NCBI GenBank assembly: GCA_016703325.1
Contig: JADJCH010000002.1
Location: 1 to 64,000 of the forward strand
From: Burkholderiales bacterium
GTDB lineage: Bacteria; Pseudomonadota; Gammaproteobacteria; Burkholderiales; Burkholderiaceae_C
Direction of reading: 5' to 3'
DNA: 64,000 bases
Numbering within the stretch: position 1 is the stretch's first letter; each line of letters begins with the position of its first letter. Positions 40,922 to 51,384 of this stretch are shown one piece after another. Both the position numbers and the translations under genes were made by a program. Under the pieces are notes generated by a model. It had not been told where the DNA came from, did no database searches, and saw only the letters and a program-made list of their open reading frames with translations.

Positions 40922-40939
40922 CATGCACTGAAGTGCATG
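40922..40939 (+). promoter_or_regulatory. BzdR/BoxR-type operator 1
   Basis: CATGCA-CTGAAG-TGCATG contains a perfect TGCA-N6-TGCA and is nearly palindromic. This is the motif known for BzdR and BoxR, the benzoyl-CoA-responsive repressors of benzoate genes in Azoarcus. It stands 159 bp before boxC. Confidence 0.65.
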
Positions 40940-41014
40940 GGTCCAGTCTTCGACTCAGTGCTTACCCCACCATGGCGAGATGTGGGCGGTGCAATGATTG
41001 ACCGTGCCTCAAAA

Positions 41015-41032
41015 CATGCAGTATGATGCATG
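41015..41032 (+). promoter_or_regulatory. BzdR/BoxR-type operator 2
   Basis: CATGCA-GTATGA-TGCATG is a second perfect TGCA-N6-TGCA, 66 bp before boxC and 93 bp from operator 1 (about nine helical turns). A further half site TGCA lies at 41051. No boxR-like gene is present in the window. Confidence 0.65.
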
Positions 41033-41097
41033 TCATCGATCCACAAGACATGCACTATTGTTCTTAAGTGCCTGTCCCTCACCCCGAGGAAGCCGCC

Positions 41098-42748
41098 ATG
41101 ACCCCCGCCACCGCCGAAGCGAATCGCGTTGATTACCAGACCGAGCCCTCCCGCTACCGCCACTGGAAGCTGAGCTTCGAGGGCAACGTCGCCACGCTGG
41201 CGATGGGCGTGGACGAGAATGCGGGCATCCGCCCGGGCTACAAGCTCAAGCTCAACAGCTACGACCTGGGTGTGGACATCGAGCTGCACGACGCGATCAA
41301 CCGCATCCGCTTCGAGCACCCGGAGGTGCGCACGGTCATCCTGACCAGCCAGCGCGACCGCGTGTTCTGCTCGGGCGCCAACATCTTCATGCTGGGCCTG
41401 TCGACCCACGCCTGGAAGGTGAACTTCTGCAGGTTCACCAACGAGACCCGCAACGGCATCGAGGATTCCAGCAAGCACAACGGCCTGAAGTTCCTGGCCG
41501 CGATCAACGGCTCCTGTGCCGGCGGCGGCTACGAGGTGGCGCTGGCCTGTGATGACCTGGTGCTGGTGGACGACCGCAGCTCGGCCGTCTCGCTGCCGGA
41601 GGTGCCGCTGCTGGGCGTGCTGCCGGGCACCGGCGGCCTGACCCCGCGTGACCGACAAGCGCCGTGTCCGCCACGACCTGGCCGACATCTTCTGCACCAC
41701 CACCGAAGGTGTGCGCGGCCAGCGGGCCGTCGACTGGCGCCTGGTGGACGCGATCGCCAAGCCGCAGCAGTTCGCCCAGGTGGTGCAGGAGCGTGCTGCC
41801 AGGCTGGCAGCGCAGAGCGACCGCCCGGCCGACGGCAAGGGCGTGGCGCTGACGCCGATCGCCCGTGAATTCACTGCCGACGGGGTGCAATACCCGAACG
41901 TGGTGTGGTGATCGACCGCAGCAAGCGCAACGTGACGATCACGGTGCGTGCGCCCAAGACCGCCCAGCCCGGCGACATCGCCGGCATCAGGCCGCGGGTA
42001 CCGCCCGGTGGCCGTTGGCGATGCAGCGCGCTGGACGACGCGATCCTGCACCTGCGCAACGAGTCGGACATCGGCACCTGGATCCTGAAGACCGAGGGTG
42101 ATGCGGCCGCGGTGCTGGCCTGCGACGCCGCGCTGCAGCAGCACGCCGGCCACTGGTTCGTGCGCGAGGTGACAGGCGCGCTGCGCCGCACCGCTGGCGC
42201 GGCTGGATGTGTCATCGCGCACGCTGATCGCGCCGATCAAGCCGGGCTCCTGCTTTGCCGGCACGCTGGCCGAACTGGCCTTCTGCGCCGACCGCACCTA
42301 CATGGCCATCTTCCAGCGAGCCGGCGCAGGCTCCGGCGCTGACGCTGTCCGCGCTGAACTTCGGCAGCTTCCCGATGGTGAACGACCAGTCCGCTTGGCG
42401 CGCCGCTTCTACGAGGAGGCCAGCCCGATGGGCGCGGCCCAGGCCGCCATCGGCCAGGGCGCTCGACGGCGACGAGGCCGCCAGGCTGGGCACGGTGACC
42501 GCCGCGCTAGACGACATCGACTGGGCCGACGAGGTGCGCTGGTGCTGGAAGAGCGCGCCACCTGTCGCCCGACTCGCTCACCGGCCTGAGGCCAACCTGC
42601 GCTTCGCCGGCAAGGAGAACATGGCCACCCGCGTCTTCGGGCGCCTGTCGGCTGGCAGAACTGGATCTTCATCCGCCCGAAACCGCCGTGGGCGTAGGGC
42701 GCTGAAGCTCTACGGCAAGGGGAGACAGCGTCCTTCGACTGGAACTGA
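41098..42748 (+). CDS. boxC: 2,3-epoxybenzoyl-CoA dihydrolase BoxC, many frame changes
   Basis: Crotonase-superfamily enzyme that opens the epoxide ring product of BoxAB by hydrolysis. The frame is intact from ATG 41098 (RHWKLSFEGNVATLAMGVDE, FCSGANIFMLGLSTHAWKVN, NGSCAGGGYEVALACDDL) to about 41642. Afterwards the homology continues in changing frames: TDKRRVRHDLADIFCTTTEG, DRSKRNVTITVRAPKTAQPG, TLIAPIKPGSCFAGTLAELA, ALTLSALNFGSFPMVNDQS and NLRFAGKENMATRVFGRL, ending with SFDWN-stop at 42746-42748. At least nine indels occur but no clear nonsense codons, and the total length (1,651 bp, about 550 codons) is normal. Real decay cannot be excluded. First gene behind the two operators. Confidence 0.85.
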
Positions 42749-42770
42749 GTCCGACCGTCACCGAGCGGGC

Positions 42771-42873
42771 CGTCATTCCCGCGCAGGCCGGAATCCAGTA
42801 CCACCACCAACGTCTTCCATCCCCGTCACCGCCGTCCTCCACCGCGTGGATTCCGCCTCCGCGGGAATGACGG
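42771..42873. repeat. REP-like palindrome, third copy
   Basis: Arms CGTCATTCCCGCGCAGGCCG and GCCTCCGCGGGAATGACGG flank a core of about 65 bp. Same arms as the copies at 30942 and 31134, but a longer core (CCACCACCAACGTCTTCCAT). Stands between boxC and boxB. Confidence 0.8.
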
Positions 42874-42893
42874 CAGACCCCAGGACACCTTCC

Positions 42894-42999
42894 CGTCATT
42901 CCCGCGCAGGCGGAATCCAGTACCACCACCAACGTCTTCCATCCCCGTCACCGCCGTCTTCCACCCCGCGTGGATTTTCCGCCTCCGCGGGAATGACGG
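42894..42999. repeat. REP-like palindrome, fourth copy, tandem with the third
   Basis: Nearly identical to the preceding element, including the core with CGTCTTCCATCCCCGTCACC. The two form a 230-bp tandem pair that fills the boxC-boxB gap. They may stabilise or attenuate the operon transcript. Confidence 0.8.
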
Positions 43000-43016
43000 C
43001 CGCTCAGGAGCACGAC

Positions 43017-44440
<1,424 letters not shown>

Positions 44441-44450
44441 CCACCCCCCG

Positions 44451-44484
44451 GAGCGGCTCACGCCGCTCCCCCCCTCAAGGGGGG
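44451..44484 (+). other. Two adjacent hairpins between boxB and boxA
   Basis: GAGCGGC-TCAC-GCCGCTC is followed at once by CCCCCTCAAGGGGG. Both stems are perfect. They begin 10 bp after the boxB stop and could terminate or attenuate transcription or protect the mRNA 3' end. No T-tract. Confidence 0.5.
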
Positions 44485-44563
44485 CGACGCCAGCGGACCG
44501 GCGGAGCCGGATCCGCGGCGTCTGCTGGCTACAGTTCCACTTTCACCAGCCGCACGAATCGCC

Positions 44564-45842
44564 ATGAACGCCCCCCTTGAAGGCGCTGTCATCAAGCAGC
44601 ACGTCATCGATCCCGAGATCTGCATCCGCTGCAACACCTGCGAGGCGAGTTGCCCGATCAACGCGATCACGCACGACACGCGCAACTACGTGGTGGACGT
44701 GGCGATCTGCAACTGGTGCAACGCCTGCATCCCGCCCTGCCCGACGGGGGCGATCGACAACTACCGCACGATGACGAAGGCGGCGGCGTACAGCCTGGAC
44801 GACCAGTTCGGCTGGGACGAGCTGCCGGCCGAGCTGTCGCGTGAGCAGCTGGCGGCCGCCGGTGCGGCGGCGGGTGCCGAGCCCGACGAGGCGTCGGCTT
44901 CGACCTCTCCGGCGCTGCCGGCGGCGGTCAGCGGCGAGAGCGAATTCCGCGCCGGCGACTGGGGCTCGTCCATCGGGCCCTGGTCCGCGGCCCACCCCTA
45001 CACCAACCTCTACGGCCCGAAGGCGCCGACCACCGCCAAGGTGGTGGGCAACGTGCGGGTCACCGACGCAGGGTACGAGCGATACCCACCATGTGATGCT
45101 GGACTTCGGTGCCATGCCGTTTCCGGTGCTGGAGGGGCAGTCCATCGGCATCGTCCCGCCGGGCGTGGACGCCGCCGGCAAGCCGCACCATGCGCGGCAG
45201 TACAGCATCGCCAGCCCGCGCAACGGTGAGCGCGCCGGCTACAACAACCTCTCGCTGACCGTGAAGCGGGTGTTGGCCGACCACCAGGGCCGGCCGGTGC
45301 GCGGCGTGGCGTCCAACTACGTCTGCGACCTGCAGGTGGGCGACACGGTGCAGGTGATCGGGCCCTTCGGTTCGAGCTTCCTGATGCCCAACCACCCGCG
45401 CTCCAACATCGTCATGATCTGCACCGGCACCGGCAGCGCGCCGATGCGGGCAATGACCGAGTGGCGCCGCCGGCTGCGCAAGTCCGGCAAGTTCGAGGGC
45501 GGCAAATTGATGCTGTTCTTCGGCGCACGCACGAAGGAGGAGTTGCCCTACTTCGGCCCGCTGCAGAGCCTGCCGAAGGACTTCATCGACATCGAGTTTG
45601 CCTTCTCCCGCACGCCCGGCGCGCCCAAACGTTACGTGCAGGATGCGCTGCGCGAGCGCGCTGCCGACCTGGCCGAGCTGATCAAGGACCCGAACACCTG
45701 CTTCTACGTCTGCGGGCTGAAGGCGATGGAGGAGGGTGTGGTGCTGGCGCTGCGCGACATCGCCGAGAAGGCCGGGCTGAGCTGGGACACGGTCGGTGCC
45801 GCGCTCAAGCGTGAAGGCCGGCTGCACCTGGAAACCTACTGA
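44564..45842 (+). CDS. boxA: Benzoyl-CoA oxygenase reductase component BoxA, one frameshift
   Basis: NADPH-dependent FAD and iron-sulfur reductase that feeds electrons to BoxB. The N-terminus has two ferredoxin-type [4Fe-4S] motifs (CIRCNTCEASCP and CNWCNACIPPCP). An Ala-rich linker follows. The FAD/NADP part has RQYSIASPRNGE for FAD, CTGTGSAPMRAM for NADP and CGLKAMEEGV near the end. The frame changes once near 45070, inside the NVRVTDAG...THHVMLDF region. Total about 426 codons, normal. Last of the three box genes; the MaoC-like gene follows after 16 bp. Confidence 0.93.
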
Positions 45843-45858
45843 AGCGGCCGGGCCGACG

Positions 45859-46296
45859 ATGAAGTTTGCCGAATTCCACACCGGCCAGCAGCTCAGCGCC
45901 GGGCCGCATGTCGTCACCGAGGCCGAGATCGTCGGCTTTGCCAGCCAGTGGGACCCGCAGTGGTTCCACGCCGAGGTGGATGCCGCGAACGACAGCCACT
46001 GGGGCGGCGTGATCGCCAGCGGCTGGCACACCGGCTCGATCGCGATGCGGCTGGTGGCCACGCACTTCCTGGCCGGCTCGGAGTCCTTCGCCTCGCCGGG
46101 GCTGGAGTACGTCAGGTGGCCGTCGCCGGTGAAGGTGGGTGACGCGCTGACCCTGCACATCGACGTGCTCGACGCCCGCCGCAGCCGGAGCAAGCCCCAC
46201 CTCGGGCTGGTGCACTGGCGCTGGCGGCTGGTCAATCAGCACGGGCAGGATGTGTTCGAGTCCGCGGCCACCAGCTTGTTCAAGCTCGACCCCTGA
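45859..46296 (+). CDS. MaoC-like (R)-specific hydratase-fold protein
   Basis: 145 residues with a single hot-dog fold. Early block FAEFHTGQQLSAGPHVVTEA, then DPQWFHAEVDAA with the hydratase Asp/His, and WGGVIASGWHTGSIAMR. The catalytic pattern of MaoC-type enoyl-CoA hydratases (D-x4-H) appears as DPQWFH, so activity is plausible. Being 16 bp after boxA it is likely in the box operon, perhaps acting on a later CoA-thioester; this is inference. Confidence 0.85.
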   Translation: MKFAEFHTGQQLSAGPHVVTEAEIVGFASQWDPQWFHAEVDAANDSHWGGVIASGWHTGSIAMRLVATHFLAGSESFASPGLEYVRWPSPVKVGDALTLHIDVLDARRSRSKPHLGLVHWRWRLVNQHGQDVFESAATSLFKLDP

Positions 46297-46423
46297 GTGC
46301 TGCCAGGACTGGTCGGTGCCGTCCCGGCCCGTAGGGCGCACGACCGGTTGGCATGGCGCTGCATCTTCGCGAGAACCCGCCGCGCTGCGGAAGGCGGCAC
46401 GGGTGCCCGGGTAGCATGCCGCT

Positions 46424-46909
46424 ATGGTGTCGCTGCTGCTTTGCTGGGTTCTGTCCGTGTCAGACGGCGACACCCTGCGTGTGTCCTGCCCGGCCGAAGG
46501 CCATCGGGTGGTGCAGGTGCTGCGGCTGAGCGGCATCGACGCGCCGGAGCGGGGGCAGCCCTGGGGTGCACACAGCCGCCGTCAATTGCAGCAGCTGTGC
46601 CACCGGCGCGAGGCCGAGATCGTGGTTGAAACCCAGGACCGCTGGGGCCGCCAGGTGGCCCGGGTGCGTTGTGCCGGTGTGGACGCCGGCCAGGCGCAGG
46701 TGCGGGCCGGCCTGGCCTGGGTCTACGAGCGCTACAGCGACGACGCGCAGCTGCTGGCCTGGCAGGTTGCCGCGAAGGATCAACGCCGAGGCCTCTGGGC
46801 CGACCCGGCACCGGTGCCGCCCTGGGAGTGGCGGGCGAGGCACCGTGCGGCGTCTTCAGCGCAGCCGGATGCGGCGTACCGCCGGCAGCAGGACGTCACC
46901 CCCCGGTAG
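46424..46909 (+). CDS. Thermonuclease-family (SNase-like) protein
   Basis: 161 residues with an SNase/OB-fold domain: DGDTLRVSC near residue 14, LRLSGIDAPERGQPWG near 33 with the metal Asp and catalytic Arg/Glu region, then TQDRWGRQVARVRC near 70, and GLAWVYERYSDDAQLLAWQ near 97. A short hydrophobic N-terminus (MVSLLLCWVL) could be an abbreviated signal or anchor. Isolated gene, 127 bp after the MaoC-like gene. Confidence 0.85.
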   Translation: MVSLLLCWVLSVSDGDTLRVSCPAEGHRVVQVLRLSGIDAPERGQPWGAHSRRQLQQLCHRREAEIVVETQDRWGRQVARVRCAGVDAGQAQVRAGLAWVYERYSDDAQLLAWQVAAKDQRRGLWADPAPVPPWEWRARHRAASSAQPDAAYRRQQDVTPR

Positions 46910-47009
46910 ATCAGCGGCCGTGTGGACCCATCCGACGAGCTGTTCGAAGGGGTTATTGGTCATGGTGCAACTCCTGGCGCACGCAGAAGAATCTGGTTGA
47001 GCGCGAGGT

Positions 47010-48039
47010 TCATGAGTAGTTGCTGCGACCGACTCTCTGTTTGCGCAAGAAGCCCGCTTCCACCAGTGCCTCGAGGTACTTGGTGGCCGTCATGCGTGAC
47101 ACCTGCAGATCCCGCTCGATGAAATCGATCTTGGTGTACGGGTGCATGAACAGGTTGTTGATCAGGTCCTGGCTGTAGAACTTGTGGTCAGCGCGTATGC
47201 GGTGCTTGTAGTCCTGCAGTGCAACCTTGATGGCCTGCACGGTGTCGATCGCTGCGAGCGGTGCGTTCAACCGCTTCCAGCATGTACAGCACCCAGGCCT
47301 CCCAATGGTCATCGGTGCGCACTGTCTGCAGCAGGCGGTAGTAGTCAGCCTTGGTCTGGACGATGTGCTGACTCAGGTAGAGCACAGGAATGTCCAGCAG
47401 GCCCTCCTTGACGAGGTAAAGCACGTTGACGATGCGCCCAGTGCGGCCATTGCCGTCGTAAGAGGGGTGAATGCTCTCGAATTGGTGGTGGATGAGCGCC
47501 ATTTTGATGAGCGGGTCCACATCCAGCAGATCAGGCTCGTTGATGAAGCGCTCCAGGTCTCGCATCAACGCCACGATGGTGGCCGGGTCCTGCGGCGGCG
47601 TGTAGACCGTGCGTCCGGCGCCATCTTTCAAGGCCGTGCCGGGCAGTTTGCGAAAGCCGGCTTGGTTGCGCTCCAGTTCCGCCTGGATGGTGATGATGTG
47701 ATTGGCCGTCAGCAGGCCGCTGCTGCGCACCAGATCGAACCCCGCGCGCAGCGCCTGGCGGTACCGCAGCACCTCTTTGGCCGCCGGGTTGGTGAACTCG
47801 TCCGGGTCCGCATCGTCACGGAACAACTCATCGTGGGTGGTGACGATGTTCTCGATGGCCGAACTGTCCTTGGCCTCCTGCAAGCCCAGTGCATTGATGA
47901 GGATGCCCTGGTTCGGAATGGACGCAGCCACGCCCTTGAGTTCTGCCAGGCGCCGGCTGCTGCTGGCCAGTTTCTTCAGGATGGCGGGCTGGTCGAAACG
48001 CGCCGCCTGCAACTGTTCAAGGGGGAGAAGATCGGGCAT
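47010..48039 (-). CDS. Fic-domain protein (AMPylase type), one frameshift
   Basis: Fic proteins usually transfer AMP from ATP to target hydroxyls. Catalytic motif HPSYDGNGRTGR is at residues 191-202 (core HPFxxGNGR, His191). The self-inhibitory helix SSAIEN at 59-64 fits the [S/T]xxxE[G/N] rule with Glu63, making a class II enzyme. The frame changes near 47260, and the remainder codes a winged-helix C-terminus (DLINNLFMHPYTKIDFIERD, VSRMTATKYLEALVEAGFLR). The whole is about 343 codons, the common size of Fic proteins with a C-terminal wHTH. Two direct repeats upstream may be its operator. Confidence 0.88.
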
Positions 48040-48067
48040 CGGTTGGCCTGCTCACGTGCCAAGAAAT

Positions 48068-48126
48068 CAGCGATTCTTGTGCATGTCTGTTCCGACGTGC
48101 GCAAAAAACAGCGATTTCTATGCACG
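48068..48126 (-). promoter_or_regulatory. Pair of 18-bp direct repeats before the Fic gene
   Basis: CAGCGATTCTTGTGCATG (48068-48085) and CAGCGATTTCTATGCACG (48109-48126) match at 14 of 18 positions and are 41 bp apart, close to four helical turns. They stand just upstream of the fic start at 48039 and are candidates for autoregulation by the wHTH of the Fic protein. The rest of 48127-48260 holds nothing recognised. Confidence 0.4.
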
Positions 48127-48260
48127 TGGTGCTGCAGATGCCCAGCCGGCGGCGCAAAGATCGTCCTGGGCTGGCAGCGTCCCGCGGGAAGCGGGCCGAA
48201 CGGGTGACCGACTGACCCGGCACCGCTGGAACATCGAATCTTGGGGCAAAGGCCCTCGCC

Positions 48261-48906
48261 TCACCCGAAGTCATGCCCCACCGCCCAGACGGCGGCTTCC
48301 ACCCGGGAGCGGAACTGCAGCTTGCGCAGCAGGTTGCCGGATGTGCACCTTGACCGTGCTTTCCATGATGTCCAGCTCGCGGCCGATCAGCTTGTTGGAC
48401 TTGCCGGCGGCCAGGCATTTGAGGATGGCGATCTCGCGTTCGGTCAGGTTGGCCTTGCTGCGGCGGTCGCTGGCGCCTTCTTCGCGCAAGGCCGTGGCCA
48501 GCAGGCTCATCAGCTCCGGGCTGATGGCGTTCTTGCCGTCCATGGCGCTGGCCAGCAGGCGCAGGATGTCGGCCGGGTCGTTGTCCTTGAGGATGTAGCC
48601 GTCGCAGCCCGAGCGGATGGCGGCCATCAGGTCGTCGGCGGAGTTGGACACGGTCAGCAGGAGGATGCGCGCGTCCACTCCCAGGTCGCGCATGGTGCGC
48701 AGGGTTTCCAGACCGTCGATGCCCTTCATGTTCAGGTCCAGCAGGATCAGGTCGGGGTCCAGCTGCCGGGCCAGTTCGATGCCTTCCTGGCCGCCGGCGG
48801 CCTCGCCGACCACGTCGTAGCCGTCTTCCAGCTCCAGCAGCTGGCGCACGCCGCGGCGAAACAACGGGTGGTCGTCGATGATCAGGACGCGGGTGTTTTC
48901 ACTCAT
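48261..48906 (-). CDS. narL: NarL-type response regulator, frameshifted near its end
   Basis: Receiver domain at about 1-120: IIDDHPLFRRGV (acidic pocket), phosphoacceptor Asp in LILLDLNMKG near 58, Thr/Lys switch residues in LLLTVSN and YILKDNDP. The LuxR-type HTH follows: LTEREIAILKCLAAGKSNKL, then IGRELDIMESTVKVH. One extra base near 48335 shifts the end, which otherwise reads NLLRKLQFRSRVEAAVWAVG to the stop at 48261. Start MSENTRVL at 48906. Coupled to the sensor gene 16 bp upstream. Expected target: the nap promoter, which carries a matching site. Confidence 0.9.
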
Positions 48907-48922
48907 CGCTTGGGCCTTCGGT

Positions 48923-50792
48923 TCATTCGATCTCGGGGACGGCATGACGCACCTTCTGCGGCAGGAACTGCAGCCGGATGCGGGTGCCTTCACCGGGTGT
49001 CGACTCGATGTCGAGCCGGCCGGCCAGGATCATCGCGCGGTCGTTCATGATGTTCACGCCGAAGTGGTTGCGTGGGGTATGCGCCGGGTCGAAGCCGCGG
49101 CCGTTGTCCTCCACCCGCACCGTCACCACCTGGAAGGCGTCCATCGAGATGGCCACACCGGCTGCGCTGGCCTGCGCATGGCGTTCGATGTTGGACAGCG
49201 CCTCGCGCACGATGCGCAGCAGGTGCAGTTCCTCATTGGCCGACAGCACGATGCCCGACAGCGCGTTGGACAGCCGCACCGGGAAGCCCAGCTTCTGGGA
49301 GAACTCGGCCACCGTGTCGTGCAGCGCCATGTTCAGCCCGCGCTCGTCCACCCGCAGGCGGAAGGTGACGATCAGCTCGCGCAGCTCCCGGTAGGCGCCC
49401 GAGAGGCCCTGCTTGAGCTCCTCGGTGATGGCGCGCGGGTCGCGCCCCTGGTCCAGGCTCTTCTCCAGTCGGGTGACCTGGATCTTCAGGTAGGACAGCG
49501 ACTGGGCGATGGAGTCGTGCAGCTCGCGGGCGATGACCGAGCGCTCTTCCATCACCGCCAGGCGGTGCTTCTCTTCGGCACGGCGCATGTTGATCAAGGC
49601 GTTGGAGACGTGGTGGCCGACGGTTTCGATGATGCGCGCCTTCTCCAGCGGCAGGCCCTGATCCTGCACCTTGAGCACCGGCAACACGCCGCGCAGGTGG
49701 TCGCCATCCCCGATCGGCACGATCAGCAGGGCGGAGGAGGTGCGCCCCTGCTCCAACAACGGCTGCTGGGCGTTCAGGAAACACTCGCCGCAGTCGCGCC
49801 GGCTGCACAGCGCGTGGCGTTCCTCCAGGCTCAGGTCGCCGCTGACGGTGTGGGCCGGCAGCTGGTTGTTCTCGCTCACGCAGATCATGCTGTGCCCCAG
49901 CTCCAGGGCCACCTCCACCTCGCGCAGCACCTCCTGCACCTGGTCGAGCGTCAGGTCGCTGGCCGAGAGCTTCTGGCTGACGCGGTAGAGCAGTTCCAGC
50001 GACTCGTTGGTGCGCTGAAGCTCGCGGGTCTTTTCCTCCACCTTGTCGGCCAGGTGGGTGTACATGGCGGCAATCTCGCCGACCATGGCGTTGAACCTGT
50101 CCGACCCGGCCGAGCTCGTCCTCACCCACATGGGCCACCCGGGCGGAGAACGAACCCTGGCTCACCGTCCTGGCCGCTTCGAGCGGCTGCGCCAGCGGCT
50201 GCACCAGTTGGCTGTGCAGCAACCAGATCGTCAGAAGGCTGACCACGACGATGCAGCCCAGCAGCACAAGCTGGACCACCCGCAACCAGCTCGCCTGGTG
50301 CTCCAGTTCGGCCTCGATCAAATGGACCACCTGATCAATCTGATCCACGAAGGCGGGAATCTCCAGCGCCAACTGGTTCACCGCCCCCGGGTCACCGCGG
50401 GCAGCGGCCAGCTCAAGGATGCGCACCTGGGTGTTCCAGCGCTGCAGCAGGGTCTGGACCGCCCGCAGCGAATGCGACGGATTTTCGCTGCGAGACTTGC
50501 TGCGAAGAAAGCGCTCCAGGCCGAGCAGGCGCCGCTCGAAGACCTTGATGGTGTCGGAGGCCTGGGCGCGCCGCTCGGGCTGCAGCACCTCGCTGAGGGT
50601 GCGGTAGCTCAAGAAGCGCAGCGAACCGGAGACGTTCACCGCATTGGCCCGCCCGCTGATGTCGTCGGCGATCACCGCCGAGATCACGATCGAACCCAAT
50701 GACAGCAGGGCCAGCACGCCCATCGCGATGGCCGTGCGCAGCAGCACCGAGTCCTGCAGGCCATGGCGCAGGGCGGGAAAGAGACGTTTCAT
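48923..50792 (-). CDS. narX: NarX-type nitrate/nitrite sensor histidine kinase, frameshifted
   Basis: Membrane sensor. First membrane helix at about 20-43, P-box-like nitrate-binding segment NVSGSLRFLSYRTL at 53-66, periplasmic helices, second membrane helix near 168-195, HAMP. The frame changes near 50100, in the HAMP end (EDELGRV then DRFNAMVGEIAAM). After that come a coiled signalling helix, a Cys-rich central GAF-like part (CSRRDCGECF), the HisKA_3 phosphoacceptor in ARELHDSIAQSLSYLK, and the ATPase NxG block EDNGRGFD. About 623 codons, normal for NarX. Stands with narL in one operon, divergent from nap. Confidence 0.9.
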
Positions 50793-50926
50793 GCGGATCG
50801 CCCAGATGTCTTAGGACTTAGTCCCGTTCACTTTGGGGGTAGATCGGTCGGTCGCGCCGCGCGCCGTCGCGCACGCGCAAAACCGGACTGTACGGGCTGA
50901 AGGGAGGATGGCGCCGTCGGTTGATC

Positions 50927-50942
50927 TACCCCTTTGGAGGTA
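50927..50942 (+). promoter_or_regulatory. NarL-type 7-2-7 binding site before napD
   Basis: TACCCCT-TT-GGAGGTA: two heptamers inverted with a 2-bp spacer. The left one matches the TACYYMT consensus fully, the right one (as TACCTCC) at six of seven. A further half site GGGGGTA lies at 50835-50841, nearer narX. The 279-bp gap between narX and napD also contains an unassigned promoter. Confidence 0.65.
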
Positions 50943-51071
50943 GTGCACTGCGTCGGCGCCGCTCGGCGCGGGGCTGTGCCCGCAGCCCGGGATGCCTAGG
51001 ATGGGCGCCATACCCGCTGCAGTCCGATCCCAGAAAGTGTGAGGGCGCAGCAACCGCACGGAGCCCCAGCC

Positions 51072-51332
51072 ATGAACATTTCCAGCGTCATCGTCATTCC
51101 CCAGCCCGGCCGGGCCGAGGAGGTGGTGGCCGCCCTCGGGCGGCTGGAAGGCGTCGAGGTGGCTGCCGTGTCGCCCGAGGGAAAGATCATCGCCACCATC
51201 GAAGCCGATGGCGACCGTGAGACCGTGGAGATCTACGAGGCCATGTCGGTGCTCGACCGCGTGCTGTCCGTCGCGATGGTCTACCACCAGAAGGAAGACG
51301 AACCCGATCTTGAACTGGCTGTTGTCGCCTGA
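51072..51332 (+). CDS. napD: Nap assembly chaperone NapD
   Basis: 86 residues, ferredoxin-like fold. NapD binds the twin-arginine signal of NapA and holds it in the cytoplasm until the cofactor is in. Opening MNISSVIVIPQPGRAEEVVA and later blocks EGKIIATIEADGDRETVEIY and VLSVAMVYHQKED are typical. Start ATG 51072. First gene of the nap cluster; there is no napE or napF before it. napA follows after 52 bp. Confidence 0.93.
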   Translation: MNISSVIVIPQPGRAEEVVAALGRLEGVEVAAVSPEGKIIATIEADGDRETVEIYEAMSVLDRVLSVAMVYHQKEDEPDLELAVVA

Positions 51333-51384
51333 GCCCGGAACTCGGGACCCAGCCCACAGATGCCTTGACCCCAGGAGAATTGAG

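Noticed and set aside
46856..46963. 35-codon minus-strand frame with a good AGGAG site (MTNNPFEQLVGWVHTAAD)
   Set aside because: Overlaps the end of the nuclease gene and matches no family I recognise; the Shine-Dalgarno could be chance.
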